Shown here: positions 1 to 5,741 of the stretch, piece by piece
Layout of the letters: each line of letters opens with the position of its first letter
Position numbering within the stretch: position 1 is the stretch's first letter
NCBI GenBank assembly: GCA_002315335.1
Contig: DCGW01000027.1
Span: 5,623 to 12,876 of the forward strand
DNA length: 7,254 bases
Direction of reading: 5' to 3'
Origin: Firmicutes bacterium UBA1768
GTDB lineage: Bacteria; Bacillota; Clostridia; Peptostreptococcales; Anaerovoracaceae
The notes under the pieces: model-generated
What the model was told of the DNA's origin: nothing
Databases searched by the model: none
What the model saw: only the letters and a program-made list of their open reading frames with translations
Position numbers and translations under genes: made by a program

Positions 1-648
1 GCCTGCAAAGGTCGCCGTCACAGGCCAGAACTCGTCCGGAATAAAGGCCTTAATTTCCCTCTCCCTGTCACAGATTATTTTTAATGCGGCCGACTGAACC
101 CTTCCTGCAGAAAGGCCGAATCTTACCTTTCTCCATAGAATAGGACTTATCTGATAGCCCACAAGCCTGTCAAGAACTCTCCTCGCCTGCTGTGCATCGA
201 CGAGATTAAGGTTTATTTCCCTTGGACTCTTTGCAGCCTCTTTTATTGCATTTTTTGTAATCTCGTGAAACTCTATTCTGCAAGGGTCTTTTTCATCTAT
301 GCCGAGAATATGTGCTAAGTGCCAGGAAATAGCCTCGCCTTCACGGTCAGGGTCAGTTGCAAGCAAAACTCTTTTCGACTGTTTTGCTTCTTTTTTCAGC
401 TCTTTTACTAAATCGCCCTTGCCTTTAATTGTAATGTACTTTGGCTCAAAATCGTTTTCTATATTAATTCCCAGTGTGGACTTCGGGAGGTCTCTCACGT
501 GTCCCACAGAGGCAATAACCTTGTATCGGCTCCCTAAAAACTTGCCTATGGACTTTGCCTTTGCAGGCGACTCTACAATTACGAGAGTTTTGTCCAGCTT
601 AGCTTTCGAGGAACCCTTCTTTGCTTTTGCAGCATTTTCTTCTGCCAT
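1..648 (-). CDS. topA: DNA topoisomerase I, N-terminal 216 residues (gene continues beyond the left edge)
   Basis: Type IA topoisomerase that relaxes negatively supercoiled DNA by single-strand cleavage and passage. The visible 216 residues contain the Toprim domain: the first strand motif [10 protein letters not shown] at 23-32 with catalytic Glu26, and the metal-binding DPDREGE motif at 99-105 (Asp99, Asp101, Glu103). The next conserved block is [18 protein letters not shown] (149-166), followed by SAGRVQSAA (180-188). The active-site tyrosine and zinc-finger C-terminus lie outside the window, so intactness cannot be judged. The ATG at 648 is supported by AGGAGA at 654-659 with 5 bases between. 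It gives a Lys/Ala-rich extension of about 20 residues before the Toprim core, longer than the few residues often seen in the family; no other in-frame ATG lies nearer the core. The gene has its own promoter (718-745) and follows the toxin gene on the same strand after a 232-base gap. Confidence 0.97.
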   Translation of the reverse strand, partial: MAEENAAKAKKGSSKAKLDKTLVIVESPAKAKSIGKFLGSRYKVIASVGHVRDLPKSTLGINIENDFEPKYITIKGKGDLVKELKKEAKQSKRVLLATDPDREGEAISWHLAHILGIDEKDPCRIEFHEITKNAIKEAAKSPREINLNLVDAQQARRVLDRLVGYQISPILWRKVRFGLSAGRVQSAALKIICDREREIKAFIPDEFWPVTATFAG

Positions 649-653
649 CTTTA

Positions 654-659
654 TCTCCT
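654..659 (-). promoter_or_regulatory. Ribosome-binding site of topA
   Basis: Reads AGGAGA on the minus strand, 5 bases before the ATG at 648. It fixes the topA start despite the unusual N-terminal extension. Confidence 0.8.
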
Positions 660-677
660 ATAATATGTTAAATAATT

Positions 678-707
678 AACAACCGCTGAAAGCGTATTGC
701 AGTTGTT
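678..707 (-). other. 5'-terminal stem-loop in the topA leader
   Basis: On the minus strand, arm AACAACTGC (707-699) can pair with GCGGTTGTT (686-678), giving 9 consecutive pairs including one G-U, around a 12-base loop. The predicted transcript start from the promoter at 718-745 is near 711, so the hairpin would sit within a few bases of the mRNA 5' end. It lacks a following U-tract and is therefore not a terminator. Such 5'-terminal hairpins are known to stabilise Gram-positive mRNAs; that role here is inference. Confidence 0.5.
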
Positions 708-717
708 ACATTTTAAG

Positions 718-745
718 ATTATATATAAAAACATCTAAAATGCAA
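718..745 (-). promoter_or_regulatory. Sigma-A-like promoter of topA
   Basis: On the minus strand, -35 TTGCAT (745-740), a 16-base spacer, and a perfect -10 TATAAT (723-718). Transcription would start near 711 and leave a leader of about 60 bases before the topA ATG. Its presence means topA need not depend on read-through from dprA or the toxin-antitoxin genes. The 649-880 gap holds no credible gene, only this promoter, the leader hairpin and a weak terminator-like element. Confidence 0.7.
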
Positions 746-766
746 TGGTAAATTTTATTTAAGTAC

Positions 767-789
767 AAAAACTCTCAGCAAATCCGCTG
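767..789 (-). terminator. Weak terminator-like element after the toxin gene
   Basis: On the minus strand CAGC (789-786) can pair with GCTG (779-776) across a six-base loop, and AGAG plus five T (771-767) follows. The 4-bp stem is short, and a competing hairpin, GCTGT/ACAGC at 786-796, overlaps it. It is correctly placed to separate the toxin-antitoxin transcript from topA, but the structural support is poor. Confidence 0.25.
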
Positions 790-880
790 TTACAGCACAG
801 AAGGAATAGTCATTTCTACACCAAATAGTTTAATTAATTCTTTCTTCTACTATATCACCCTCATCTATGTGCAATCAGGG

Positions 881-1204
881 TTAAATGTATTTTTTCATCA
901 CACTCAGGTAATCCGTCTTAATATTTAATATAGCCATAATATTAACGGTTTTATTAGCTTCGTCCACCAAATAAAAAATCAGATAATTCTTACATACAAT
1001 AAAACGATATCCCATGCTTTTTAGCGTGCGGTCCTTAGGAAACGCTCCCCTGTTCGATAATTCTGCTAATTTTCTGCACGCTGCCCTCAATCCCATCACA
1101 AAGCCTTTGGCTATCGTTATATCCTCCGACTTTTCGGCTATCCAAAGGGCAATGCCCCTGAGATCTTGCTTGGCTGTGTCAGTCAGCACCACTTCATAGC
1201 TCAT
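881..1204 (-). CDS. RelE/ParE-family toxin of a type II toxin-antitoxin pair
   Basis: A 107-residue protein with the RelE/ParE fold signature. It has an N-terminal strand (YEVVLTDTAKQDL, 3-15), two helices (about 16-49), then the strand-rich core with YRFIVCKNYLIFYLVDE (66-82) and VNIMAIL (87-93). Family members block translation (RelE-like mRNA cleavage) or poison gyrase (ParE-like); the sequence does not show which applies here. The ATG overlaps the antitoxin stop as ATGA, typical of coupled TA genes, and GGATGGG upstream is only a modest ribosome-binding site, fitting coupling. The family usually has a basic pair plus Asp near the end (xRRD or xKRD); here the segment reads NIKTDYL (94-100), so one or both expected basic residues are shifted or lost. 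The reading frame is complete with a TAA stop. Confidence 0.85.
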   Translation of the reverse strand: MSYEVVLTDTAKQDLRGIALWIAEKSEDITIAKGFVMGLRAACRKLAELSNRGAFPKDRTLKSMGYRFIVCKNYLIFYLVDEANKTVNIMAILNIKTDYLSVMKKYI

Positions 1205-1497
1205 AGCACAAGCCCATCCAGTTCTGAAAGTATATCATCTAAGGCATCATCGAGCCTCTGAACTCTGCCAAGCTTAACGTCGTCTGCCGCTTCGGCTAAG
1301 TGTGTGTATAGCTCAAGTCTCTCCTCTAATTCAGAAATATAATTCTGCTGCTTCACAAAGTCCTCATGGCTCTGAACAACTATATCCTCTCTGCCGTTTA
1401 CAGTGATTGCCACAGGATTACATCTTGACAAAGACGAAATACTTGCATAGTTGCTCCTAAGCTCTTTTGATGGTCTTATAGAAAATAATCCGTTCAT
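1201..1497 (-). CDS. Phd/YefM-family antitoxin
   Basis: A 98-residue protein. The N-terminal part is Phd/YefM-like: IRPSKELRSNYASI (7-20), then a strand-turn-strand PVAITVNGREDIVVQSHEDF (28-47), the DNA-binding and dimerisation half. The C-terminal half (about 50-93) is helical, charged and acidic (LAEAADD, LDDALDDILSEL), as expected for the segment that wraps and neutralises the toxin. I chose the ATG at 1497 because GGGAGG at 1505-1510 lies 7 bases upstream and the product then begins right at the family domain. A longer frame to 1563 would run through the promoter. The stop overlaps the toxin start by 4 bases. The protein should repress its own operon through the TGAC half-sites at 1524-1559 (inferred). 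Confidence 0.87.
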   Translation of the reverse strand: MNGLFSIRPSKELRSNYASISSLSRCNPVAITVNGREDIVVQSHEDFVKQQNYISELEERLELYTHLAEAADDVKLGRVQRLDDALDDILSELDGLVL

Positions 1498-1504
1498 AGT
1501 AAAA

Positions 1505-1510
1505 CCTCCC
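1505..1510 (-). promoter_or_regulatory. Ribosome-binding site deciding the antitoxin start
   Basis: GGGAGG on the minus strand, 7 bases from the ATG at 1497. It is much stronger than the site before the toxin, which favours antitoxin excess. It also rules out the longer frame beginning at 1563. Confidence 0.85.
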
Positions 1511-1523
1511 AGCTTAAATTGGT

Positions 1524-1559
1524 AGTCATATTGTATTTTAATTTGACTCCCCTTGTCAA
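1524..1559. promoter_or_regulatory. Candidate operator of the toxin-antitoxin operon (three TGAC half-sites)
   Basis: Plus strand: GTCA at 1525-1528, TGAC at 1544-1547 and GTCA at 1555-1558. The first two half-sites form an imperfect inverted repeat with 9-base arms (1524-1532 and 1540-1548, 8 of 9 matching, 7 bases between). The second and third form a perfect TTGAC-N7-GTCAA repeat (1543-1559). Together they cover the -10, spacer and -35, where Phd/YefM-type antitoxins and TA complexes repress their operons. Binding is inferred. Confidence 0.5.
1530..1559 (-). promoter_or_regulatory. Sigma-A-like promoter of the toxin-antitoxin operon
   Basis: Minus strand: consensus -35 TTGACA (1559-1554), an 18-base spacer, and -10 TACAAT (1535-1530). 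The predicted start near 1523 gives a leader of about 26 bases to the antitoxin ATG. The -35 lies 11 bases past the dprA stop. No terminator is visible between dprA and this promoter, so read-through from comM-dprA is also possible. Confidence 0.75.
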
Positions 1560-1570
1560 GCATTTAACCA

Positions 1571-2620
1571 CTATCTTAACATTAGCTTCCCCATTTTCCT
1601 TGACACAATTCCCTTAATTTCAAGAATAGTTAATATACAGTTGACTTCTGTGTGAGTTTTTCCCGTTTCTGAGCAAAGCTCTCCAATCGAAATCGAACCC
1701 GATTTTCTGACTGCATTGTATATTTCTGTTTCGGCAGGCCCCAACCCGCCAATATCGCTTCCAGTTTTTTCCATTTTTGAAGCTGCAAGACCCAGCTCCT
1801 CGCAGATTGACTCACAGCTCAGCAACGGTATTGCACCATCCTTTATCAACAAATTGGTTCCCTCGCTCATCACAGAATTTATATTGCCCGGAATTGCATA
1901 AACGTCCCGCCCCTGCTCGAGCGCAAGACCTGCGGTAATAGAGGTTCCGCTCCGCTTTGCTGCTTCTGTCACCACTACAGCCCTGCACATTCCGCTTATT
2001 ATCCTGTTTCTCCTCGGATAGTTGTGCGAAAGTCCCGGTATGCCCGGTGCAAATTCCGACATAACGCAGCCGCCGCCCTCAAGTATTCTGTCAAACAGCT
2101 TTCTGCTTGTTACCTTTGCCGAAGCATCAACTCCTGTTCCGAGAACCGCAGCAGTCCTGCCACCAGCCTCAAGGCAGCCCGTATGAGCACACGAGTCCGC
2201 TCCTACTGCCATACCACTCACAACCACAGCCCCGCCGCTGCCAAGCGCATAGCCCGTTCTGAAGGCCATATCCTTGCCATAGCTTGTAGCCTTTCTCGCT
2301 CCTACCACGGCACAGCAGCAGTCGTCATTGGAGGGCAAGCTTCCCTTATAATATAATATGTAGGGCGGGTCAAATATCTCTTTAAGCAGCTCAGGATAGG
2401 CGTCGTCATCATAGGTCACAGCCGAAAGCTCCTCCTTATTGAAGATTTCTACGCTTTTCCTGTACAGCTCAAGGTTTTTCTTATTTCTTCTTATCACACC
2501 CGAGTCAAATACTCCCTTCGCCCCGACCTTATAATATAAAGGAAGTAACTCGCGAATTTTGTTGCCGGCCGACTCGGAAAACCAGACCTCGTACTCATCA
2601 ATAGTCCACATTTTCTTCAT
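1571..2620 (-). CDS. dprA: DNA-processing protein DprA (Smf)
   Basis: DprA binds incoming single-stranded DNA during natural transformation, protects it and loads RecA; it is also present in many bacteria not known to be competent. The 349-residue product has a SAM-like N-terminal region (about 1-65), then YDDDAYPELLKEIFDPPYIL (70-89), and the extended Rossmann domain with VVGARKATSYG (105-115), SGMAVGADSCAH (135-146), SEFAPG (188-193), YPRRNRIISG (201-210) and EQGRDVYAIPGN (235-246). A C-terminal winged-helix domain (about 296-349) follows. The YP..N element usually found after the GTGxD loop is not recognisable (DASAKVTSRKLF, 165-176). I chose the ATG at 2620, behind AGGAGG (2625-2630, spacing 4), rather than the upstream ATG at 2650; an ATG at 2611 is also possible. 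The start lies inside the 3' end of comM (23-base overlap), implying coupling. Confidence 0.95.
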   Translation of the reverse strand: MKKMWTIDEYEVWFSESAGNKIRELLPLYYKVGAKGVFDSGVIRRNKKNLELYRKSVEIFNKEELSAVTYDDDAYPELLKEIFDPPYILYYKGSLPSNDDCCCAVVGARKATSYGKDMAFRTGYALGSGGAVVVSGMAVGADSCAHTGCLEAGGRTAAVLGTGVDASAKVTSRKLFDRILEGGGCVMSEFAPGIPGLSHNYPRRNRIISGMCRAVVVTEAAKRSGTSITAGLALEQGRDVYAIPGNINSVMSEGTNLLIKDGAIPLLSCESICEELGLAASKMEKTGSDIGGLGPAETEIYNAVRKSGSISIGELCSETGKTHTEVNCILTILEIKGIVSRKMGKLMLR

Positions 2621-4145
2621 CTCTCCTCCTGTATTGCAGAGCCTCCGCAATGTGACCAGCTTCTATGCTTTCAAAGCCGTCAAGGTCCGCGATGGTTCTC
2701 GCGACCCTCAGGAGCTTGTCTCCGCCCCTTCGGCTGACACGCAGGCTATCACAGCCGGCTTTAAAGATCTCTGCCGCCTCTTTTCCAAGACTGCAGTATT
2801 TTTTCAATGAGGCGCCCTTCAGCTGTGAATTATAGCAAAACTCTTCTTCCTTATATCTTTCCTTCTGTACCAACCTCGCCGCTTCTATCCTCGCCCTCAT
2901 TTCTGCCGAGGTAATATCCTTTTCGTCTGTCGCCTCAAAGGCAGGCCCGTTATTATGAGCAGCAATATCGAGAAAGAGGTCAAACCTGTCGAGTATCGGC
3001 CCCGAAAGCCTATCCCGATATGACCTTAGCTGCACAGGAGTGCATTGGCATAGCTTTTGATCGCTGCCATGATAGCCGCAGGGGCAGGGATTTTTTGCCC
3101 CGATAAGCATAAATTTTGCAGGATAGGTTATTTTCGCCCCAGCCCTTGATATAGTGATTTTTTCGTCTTCAAGAGGCTGCCTGAGTGACTCAAGAACATC
3201 ACGCCTGAACTCCGGCATTTCGTCCATAAAAAGTACTCCGAGGTGAGACAGAGTGATTTCTCCCGGTCTCGGAACACCACTGCCACCGCCTACCATAGCC
3301 GCAATTGAGGTGTTTGATGACGGCGCCCTGAAGGGTCTTCTGTAAATAAGACCTCCCTTATCCTGTTCATAGCCGTAAAGGCTGTAAAGCTTGGTAACCT
3401 CCAGCATTTCCTCATAGGTCATTTGTGGGAGTATAGTATAAATTCTCTTTGCCATCATAGACTTTCCGCAGCCCGGCGGTCCGGAAAACAGGAGGTGGTG
3501 AAAGCCGCTTACCGCAATTTCCAGCACACGCTTGGCTTCATTTCTGCCCTTGACCTCGGAATAATCGTCAACAAAATCCTCATTATCATAGAGCAATTCA
3601 GGTCTTTTGCCCACAACTGCATCGATAGCGCACTCGCCCCTGAGAAAACGAAAGGCTTCCATCAGTGTTGTGACCGGATAAAACTCCATCCCCTCTATCA
3701 CACTAATATCCTTTACATTATCTACAGGCACAATGGCCTTTTTTATCCCCTGCTGCCTGAGGCCTATACAAAGCGGCAGAATTCCGCTCACTCGTCCAAC
3801 AGTTCCATCAAGAGACAGCTCTCCTATCACAGCCATTTCTTCGGTTTCTGTTGAAACAAGACCCTCAGTGCAGGTCATTATGCTTAATGCCATAGCCAAA
3901 TCAAGGTGAGTACCTTCTTTTTTTGTACTCGCCGGCGATAAATTAATTATTATTCTCTTATTTACTGGATAATCCAACCCCGAATTCAGAATTGCCGCCC
4001 TGAGGCGCTCTTTAGACTCCCTGACAGAAGCATCAGGCAGGCCCACTATGCTTATCCCGGGCAGCCCAAAAAACAAGTCGCATTCGACACTGATAATGTC
4101 GGAGCCGGACCCGGAAAGCACGCAGCTTTTAATATAAGTTACCAT
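2598..4145 (-). CDS. comM: ComM/YifB-family Mg-chelatase-like AAA+ ATPase
   Basis: In Vibrio and Haemophilus ComM is a hexameric branch-migration helicase that extends donor-strand integration during transformation; in Bacillota the homologue is usually called YifB and its role is less certain. The 515-residue product is full length. It has an N-terminal Lon-protease-like (ChlI) domain with GLPGISIVGLPDASVRESKER (27-47), and an AAA+ core with Walker A GPPGCGKS (222-229) and Walker B VLFMDE (304-309). Next come a four-cysteine cluster (Cys354, Cys356, Cys366, Cys368), SGPILDRFDL with likely Arg finger Arg387 (381-390), a sensor-2 region near RVARTIADLDG (480-490), and a terminal AEALQYRRRD motif (500-509). 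The ATG at 4145 has GGAG at 4153-4156, 7 bases upstream. It overlaps dprA and is first in this leftward operon. Confidence 0.95.
   Translation of the reverse strand: MVTYIKSCVLSGSGSDIISVECDLFFGLPGISIVGLPDASVRESKERLRAAILNSGLDYPVNKRIIINLSPASTKKEGTHLDLAMALSIMTCTEGLVSTETEEMAVIGELSLDGTVGRVSGILPLCIGLRQQGIKKAIVPVDNVKDISVIEGMEFYPVTTLMEAFRFLRGECAIDAVVGKRPELLYDNEDFVDDYSEVKGRNEAKRVLEIAVSGFHHLLFSGPPGCGKSMMAKRIYTILPQMTYEEMLEVTKLYSLYGYEQDKGGLIYRRPFRAPSSNTSIAAMVGGGSGVPRPGEITLSHLGVLFMDEMPEFRRDVLESLRQPLEDEKITISRAGAKITYPAKFMLIGAKNPCPCGYHGSDQKLCQCTPVQLRSYRDRLSGPILDRFDLFLDIAAHNNGPAFEATDEKDITSAEMRARIEAARLVQKERYKEEEFCYNSQLKGASLKKYCSLGKEAAEIFKAGCDSLRVSRRGGDKLLRVARTIADLDGFESIEAGHIAEALQYRRRDEENVDY
2625..2630 (-). promoter_or_regulatory. 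Ribosome-binding site of dprA, embedded in comM
   Basis: AGGAGG on the minus strand, within the codons for the Arg-Arg-Arg of the comM C-terminal QYRRRD motif. The spacing to the dprA ATG at 2620 is 4 bases, slightly short; to an alternative ATG at 2611 it is 13. Its location ties dprA translation to that of comM. Confidence 0.75.
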
Positions 4146-4225
4146 ATAATATCTCCAATCATGCAGATTCGGTATGGCGCCCGAAGCTGCCTTCTCCCCT
4201 TGTGTATTGCTGATACATCAACTTG

Positions 4226-4254
4226 ATTTTATACTACCAGCGCCACCCTGTCAC
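4226..4254 (-). promoter_or_regulatory. Candidate promoter of comM-dprA
   Basis: Minus strand: -35 GTGACA (4254-4249), a 17-base spacer, and -10 TAAAAT (4231-4226). The predicted start near 4219 gives a leader of about 74 bases. The boxes are reasonable but not perfect. Confidence 0.5.
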
Positions 4255-4273
4255 GCTTATTTTAAATTTTCTA

Positions 4274-4301
4274 TTGATTATTTTTATTCCGGTGCTAAAA
4301 T
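4274..4301 (+). promoter_or_regulatory. Candidate promoter of trkA-trkH
   Basis: -35 TTGATT (4274-4279), a 16-base spacer, and -10 TAAAAT (4296-4301). The predicted start near 4308 leaves a leader of about 49 bases before the trkA ATG. That is too short for a ydaO-type cyclic-di-AMP riboswitch. Confidence 0.55.
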
Positions 4302-4343
4302 AGAAAGATAATTGCAGATAATGCTGCTGGAAAAATTTGGTAA

Positions 4344-4349
4344 TAAGGT
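4344..4349 (+). promoter_or_regulatory. Ribosome-binding site deciding the trkA start
   Basis: TAAGGT, 7 bases before the ATG at 4357. It is weak, but better than anything before the in-frame TTG at 4312 or ATG at 4321. Starting at 4357 puts the NAD-binding strand at residue 1, as in the family. Confidence 0.55.
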
Positions 4350-4356
4350 AAGAAAA

Positions 4357-5730
4357 ATGAAGATTATTATTGTTGGAGCCGGGAAGCTTGGCTATAAGGT
4401 TGCCTCCTCTCTGGTTGCTCCCGACAACTACATAACGCTTATTGATGTTGACCCAAAGGTAATCCAAAAGGCTAACGACGAAATGGATGTAATGGCAATT
4501 AATGCTAACGGCCTCAACTTTGACCTTTACGAGGAAATTAAAATTGGTACCTATGACGTATTGGTTGCCCTCACCGATAGCGATGAGAAAAATCTGGTAA
4601 TCAGCTCCATCGCAAAAAAGCTGGGAGTCAAGACAGCTATCGCCAGACTCAGAGACCCTGAATACACCAGAGGTCTGCAGATAATAAAAGAAAACTTCGA
4701 GGTGGACTTCATTATAAACCCAGACAACCTGGTTTCATACGAAATATTCAGCTACCTTATGAATAAGCACGAAGACTTAAACCAGTTCTTCACAGGTGCT
4801 ACCATAGGAATGCTGGAAATAAAGGCCGAAGCTATCAAGGGCTTGCCGGGAACCAAGGTTCTTAATGCCTCAAACCACGTAGGCAACCTACTCATAGTTT
4901 CTATTTCACGAAACGGCAAGATCATCATTCCTAAGAGCCATGTCACCTTAGAAAATGACGACACCCTCTATCTGCTCGGGAAAAAAATTGACATAGCTAA
5001 CCTTTCTTCCAAAATACACAGCTCCAGTCAGGGGCTTGGCATAAAGAAAGTAATGATAATAGGTGGAGGAAAAACCGGTTTCTACCTCGGTCAAAGGCTC
5101 TCAGGGTCAGGCATAGATGTCAAGATTATCGAAAAAGACCGAAGCCGCTGCGAATATCTTTCAGAAAAGCTTGACGATGTGCTGGTGCTTCACGCAGATG
5201 CCACCGAAACAGGCCTGCTCATTGAGGAAAACATAAGCGGTATGGATGCAGTAGTAACCGCAACCGGCTACGACGAAGACAACATCATTCTTGCACTGAT
5301 GGCACAGCAGCAGGGCGTCAGAGAAGTAATAGCAAAAACAAGCCGCAGCAACTACTCAACTCTGACCGACAAAATCGGAGTAAACTACACTATCAACTCC
5401 GTAGAAATATCTACAGGAAACATTCTGCGTTTAATAAAGAAAAACACCTTCGTTTCCTCATCCTTCTTCCTTAGAGGACAGGCAGAGGTAATGCAGGTTA
5501 CCATAGACTCAACCATGCATATTTGCGGCAAAAGAATAATGGAAATCAGCTTCCCCGACGGTGTTATGGTTGCTCTCATTTACAGAGACACCGAGACCGT
5601 AATTCCTACAGGAAGCACTGTAATAGAAAAAGGCGACCGACTTATTATCTTCAGTCTTTTGGCTGACGTACCTGAGCTTGAAAGGATACTTCAGACCACA
5701 AAGCGAAAATTGCTTCGGTACAACCCTTAG
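4357..5730 (+). CDS. trkA: Trk potassium uptake system, NAD-binding regulatory subunit TrkA
   Basis: Cytoplasmic peripheral subunit that gates the TrkH channel in response to bound nucleotides. The 457-residue product has the classical double arrangement. RCK-N1 has a nucleotide-binding GAGKLG (7-12) and acidic Asp30 at the end of the second strand. RCK-C1 spans about 145-215, with LPGTKV at 163-168. RCK-N2 has GGGKTG (236-241) and Glu259 in the equivalent acidic position. RCK-C2 spans about 372-450, with IPTGSTVIEKGDRLIIFS at 416-433. Both Rossmann loops keep their glycines, so both sites look able to bind nucleotide. The length matches E. coli TrkA (about 458). trkH follows 11 bases after the stop, confirming a TrkA/TrkH pair rather than the shorter single-RCK KtrA type. 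RCK-C domains of some Gram-positive relatives bind cyclic di-AMP; whether this one does cannot be told here. Confidence 0.95.
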   Translation: MKIIIVGAGKLGYKVASSLVAPDNYITLIDVDPKVIQKANDEMDVMAINANGLNFDLYEEIKIGTYDVLVALTDSDEKNLVISSIAKKLGVKTAIARLRDPEYTRGLQIIKENFEVDFIINPDNLVSYEIFSYLMNKHEDLNQFFTGATIGMLEIKAEAIKGLPGTKVLNASNHVGNLLIVSISRNGKIIIPKSHVTLENDDTLYLLGKKIDIANLSSKIHSSSQGLGIKKVMIIGGGKTGFYLGQRLSGSGIDVKIIEKDRSRCEYLSEKLDDVLVLHADATETGLLIEENISGMDAVVTATGYDEDNIILALMAQQQGVREVIAKTSRSNYSTLTDKIGVNYTINSVEISTGNILRLIKKNTFVSSSFFLRGQAEVMQVTIDSTMHICGKRIMEISFPDGVMVALIYRDTETVIPTGSTVIEKGDRLIIFSLLADVPELERILQTTKRKLLRYNP

Positions 5731-5735
5731 GGAGG
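5731..5735 (+). promoter_or_regulatory. Ribosome-binding site fixing the TTG start of trkH
   Basis: GGAGG begins immediately after the trkA stop (TAG at 5728-5730) and lies 6 bases before TTG at 5742. This strong, well-spaced site supports initiation at TTG. Confidence 0.85.
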
Positions 5736-5741
5736 AAAGTT

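Noticed and set aside
299..679. Plus-strand open frame opposite the topA start
   Set aside because: The minus strand encodes unmistakable Toprim motifs here, so this frame is a reading-frame shadow.
1498..1563. Longer antitoxin frame starting at 1563
   Set aside because: The extra 22 codons run over the promoter and ribosome-binding site; the ATG at 1497 has GGGAGG at correct spacing.
2024..2356. Plus-strand open frame opposite dprA
   Set aside because: It lies antisense within a well-supported dprA, has no family-like sequence and no convincing ribosome-binding site.
3423..3854. 143-codon plus-strand open frame opposite comM
   Set aside because: It covers the antisense of the Walker A region of comM; the product is low in recognisable motifs, so it is a shadow of the real gene.
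4176..4191. Small GC-rich hairpin in the comM leader
   Set aside because: Only 5 pairs with a bulged A and no T-tract; not enough to call a terminator or regulatory element.
4312..4356. Longer trkA start at TTG 4312 (or ATG 4321)
   Set aside because: It would add up to 15 non-family residues before the nucleotide-binding strand, with no good ribosome-binding site; ATG 4357 fits the family.
4302..4356. Cyclic-di-AMP (ydaO-type) riboswitch before trkA
   Set aside because: Such riboswitches regulate K+ transporters in Gram-positives, but the leader here is only about 50 bases and shows none of the expected long structured region.
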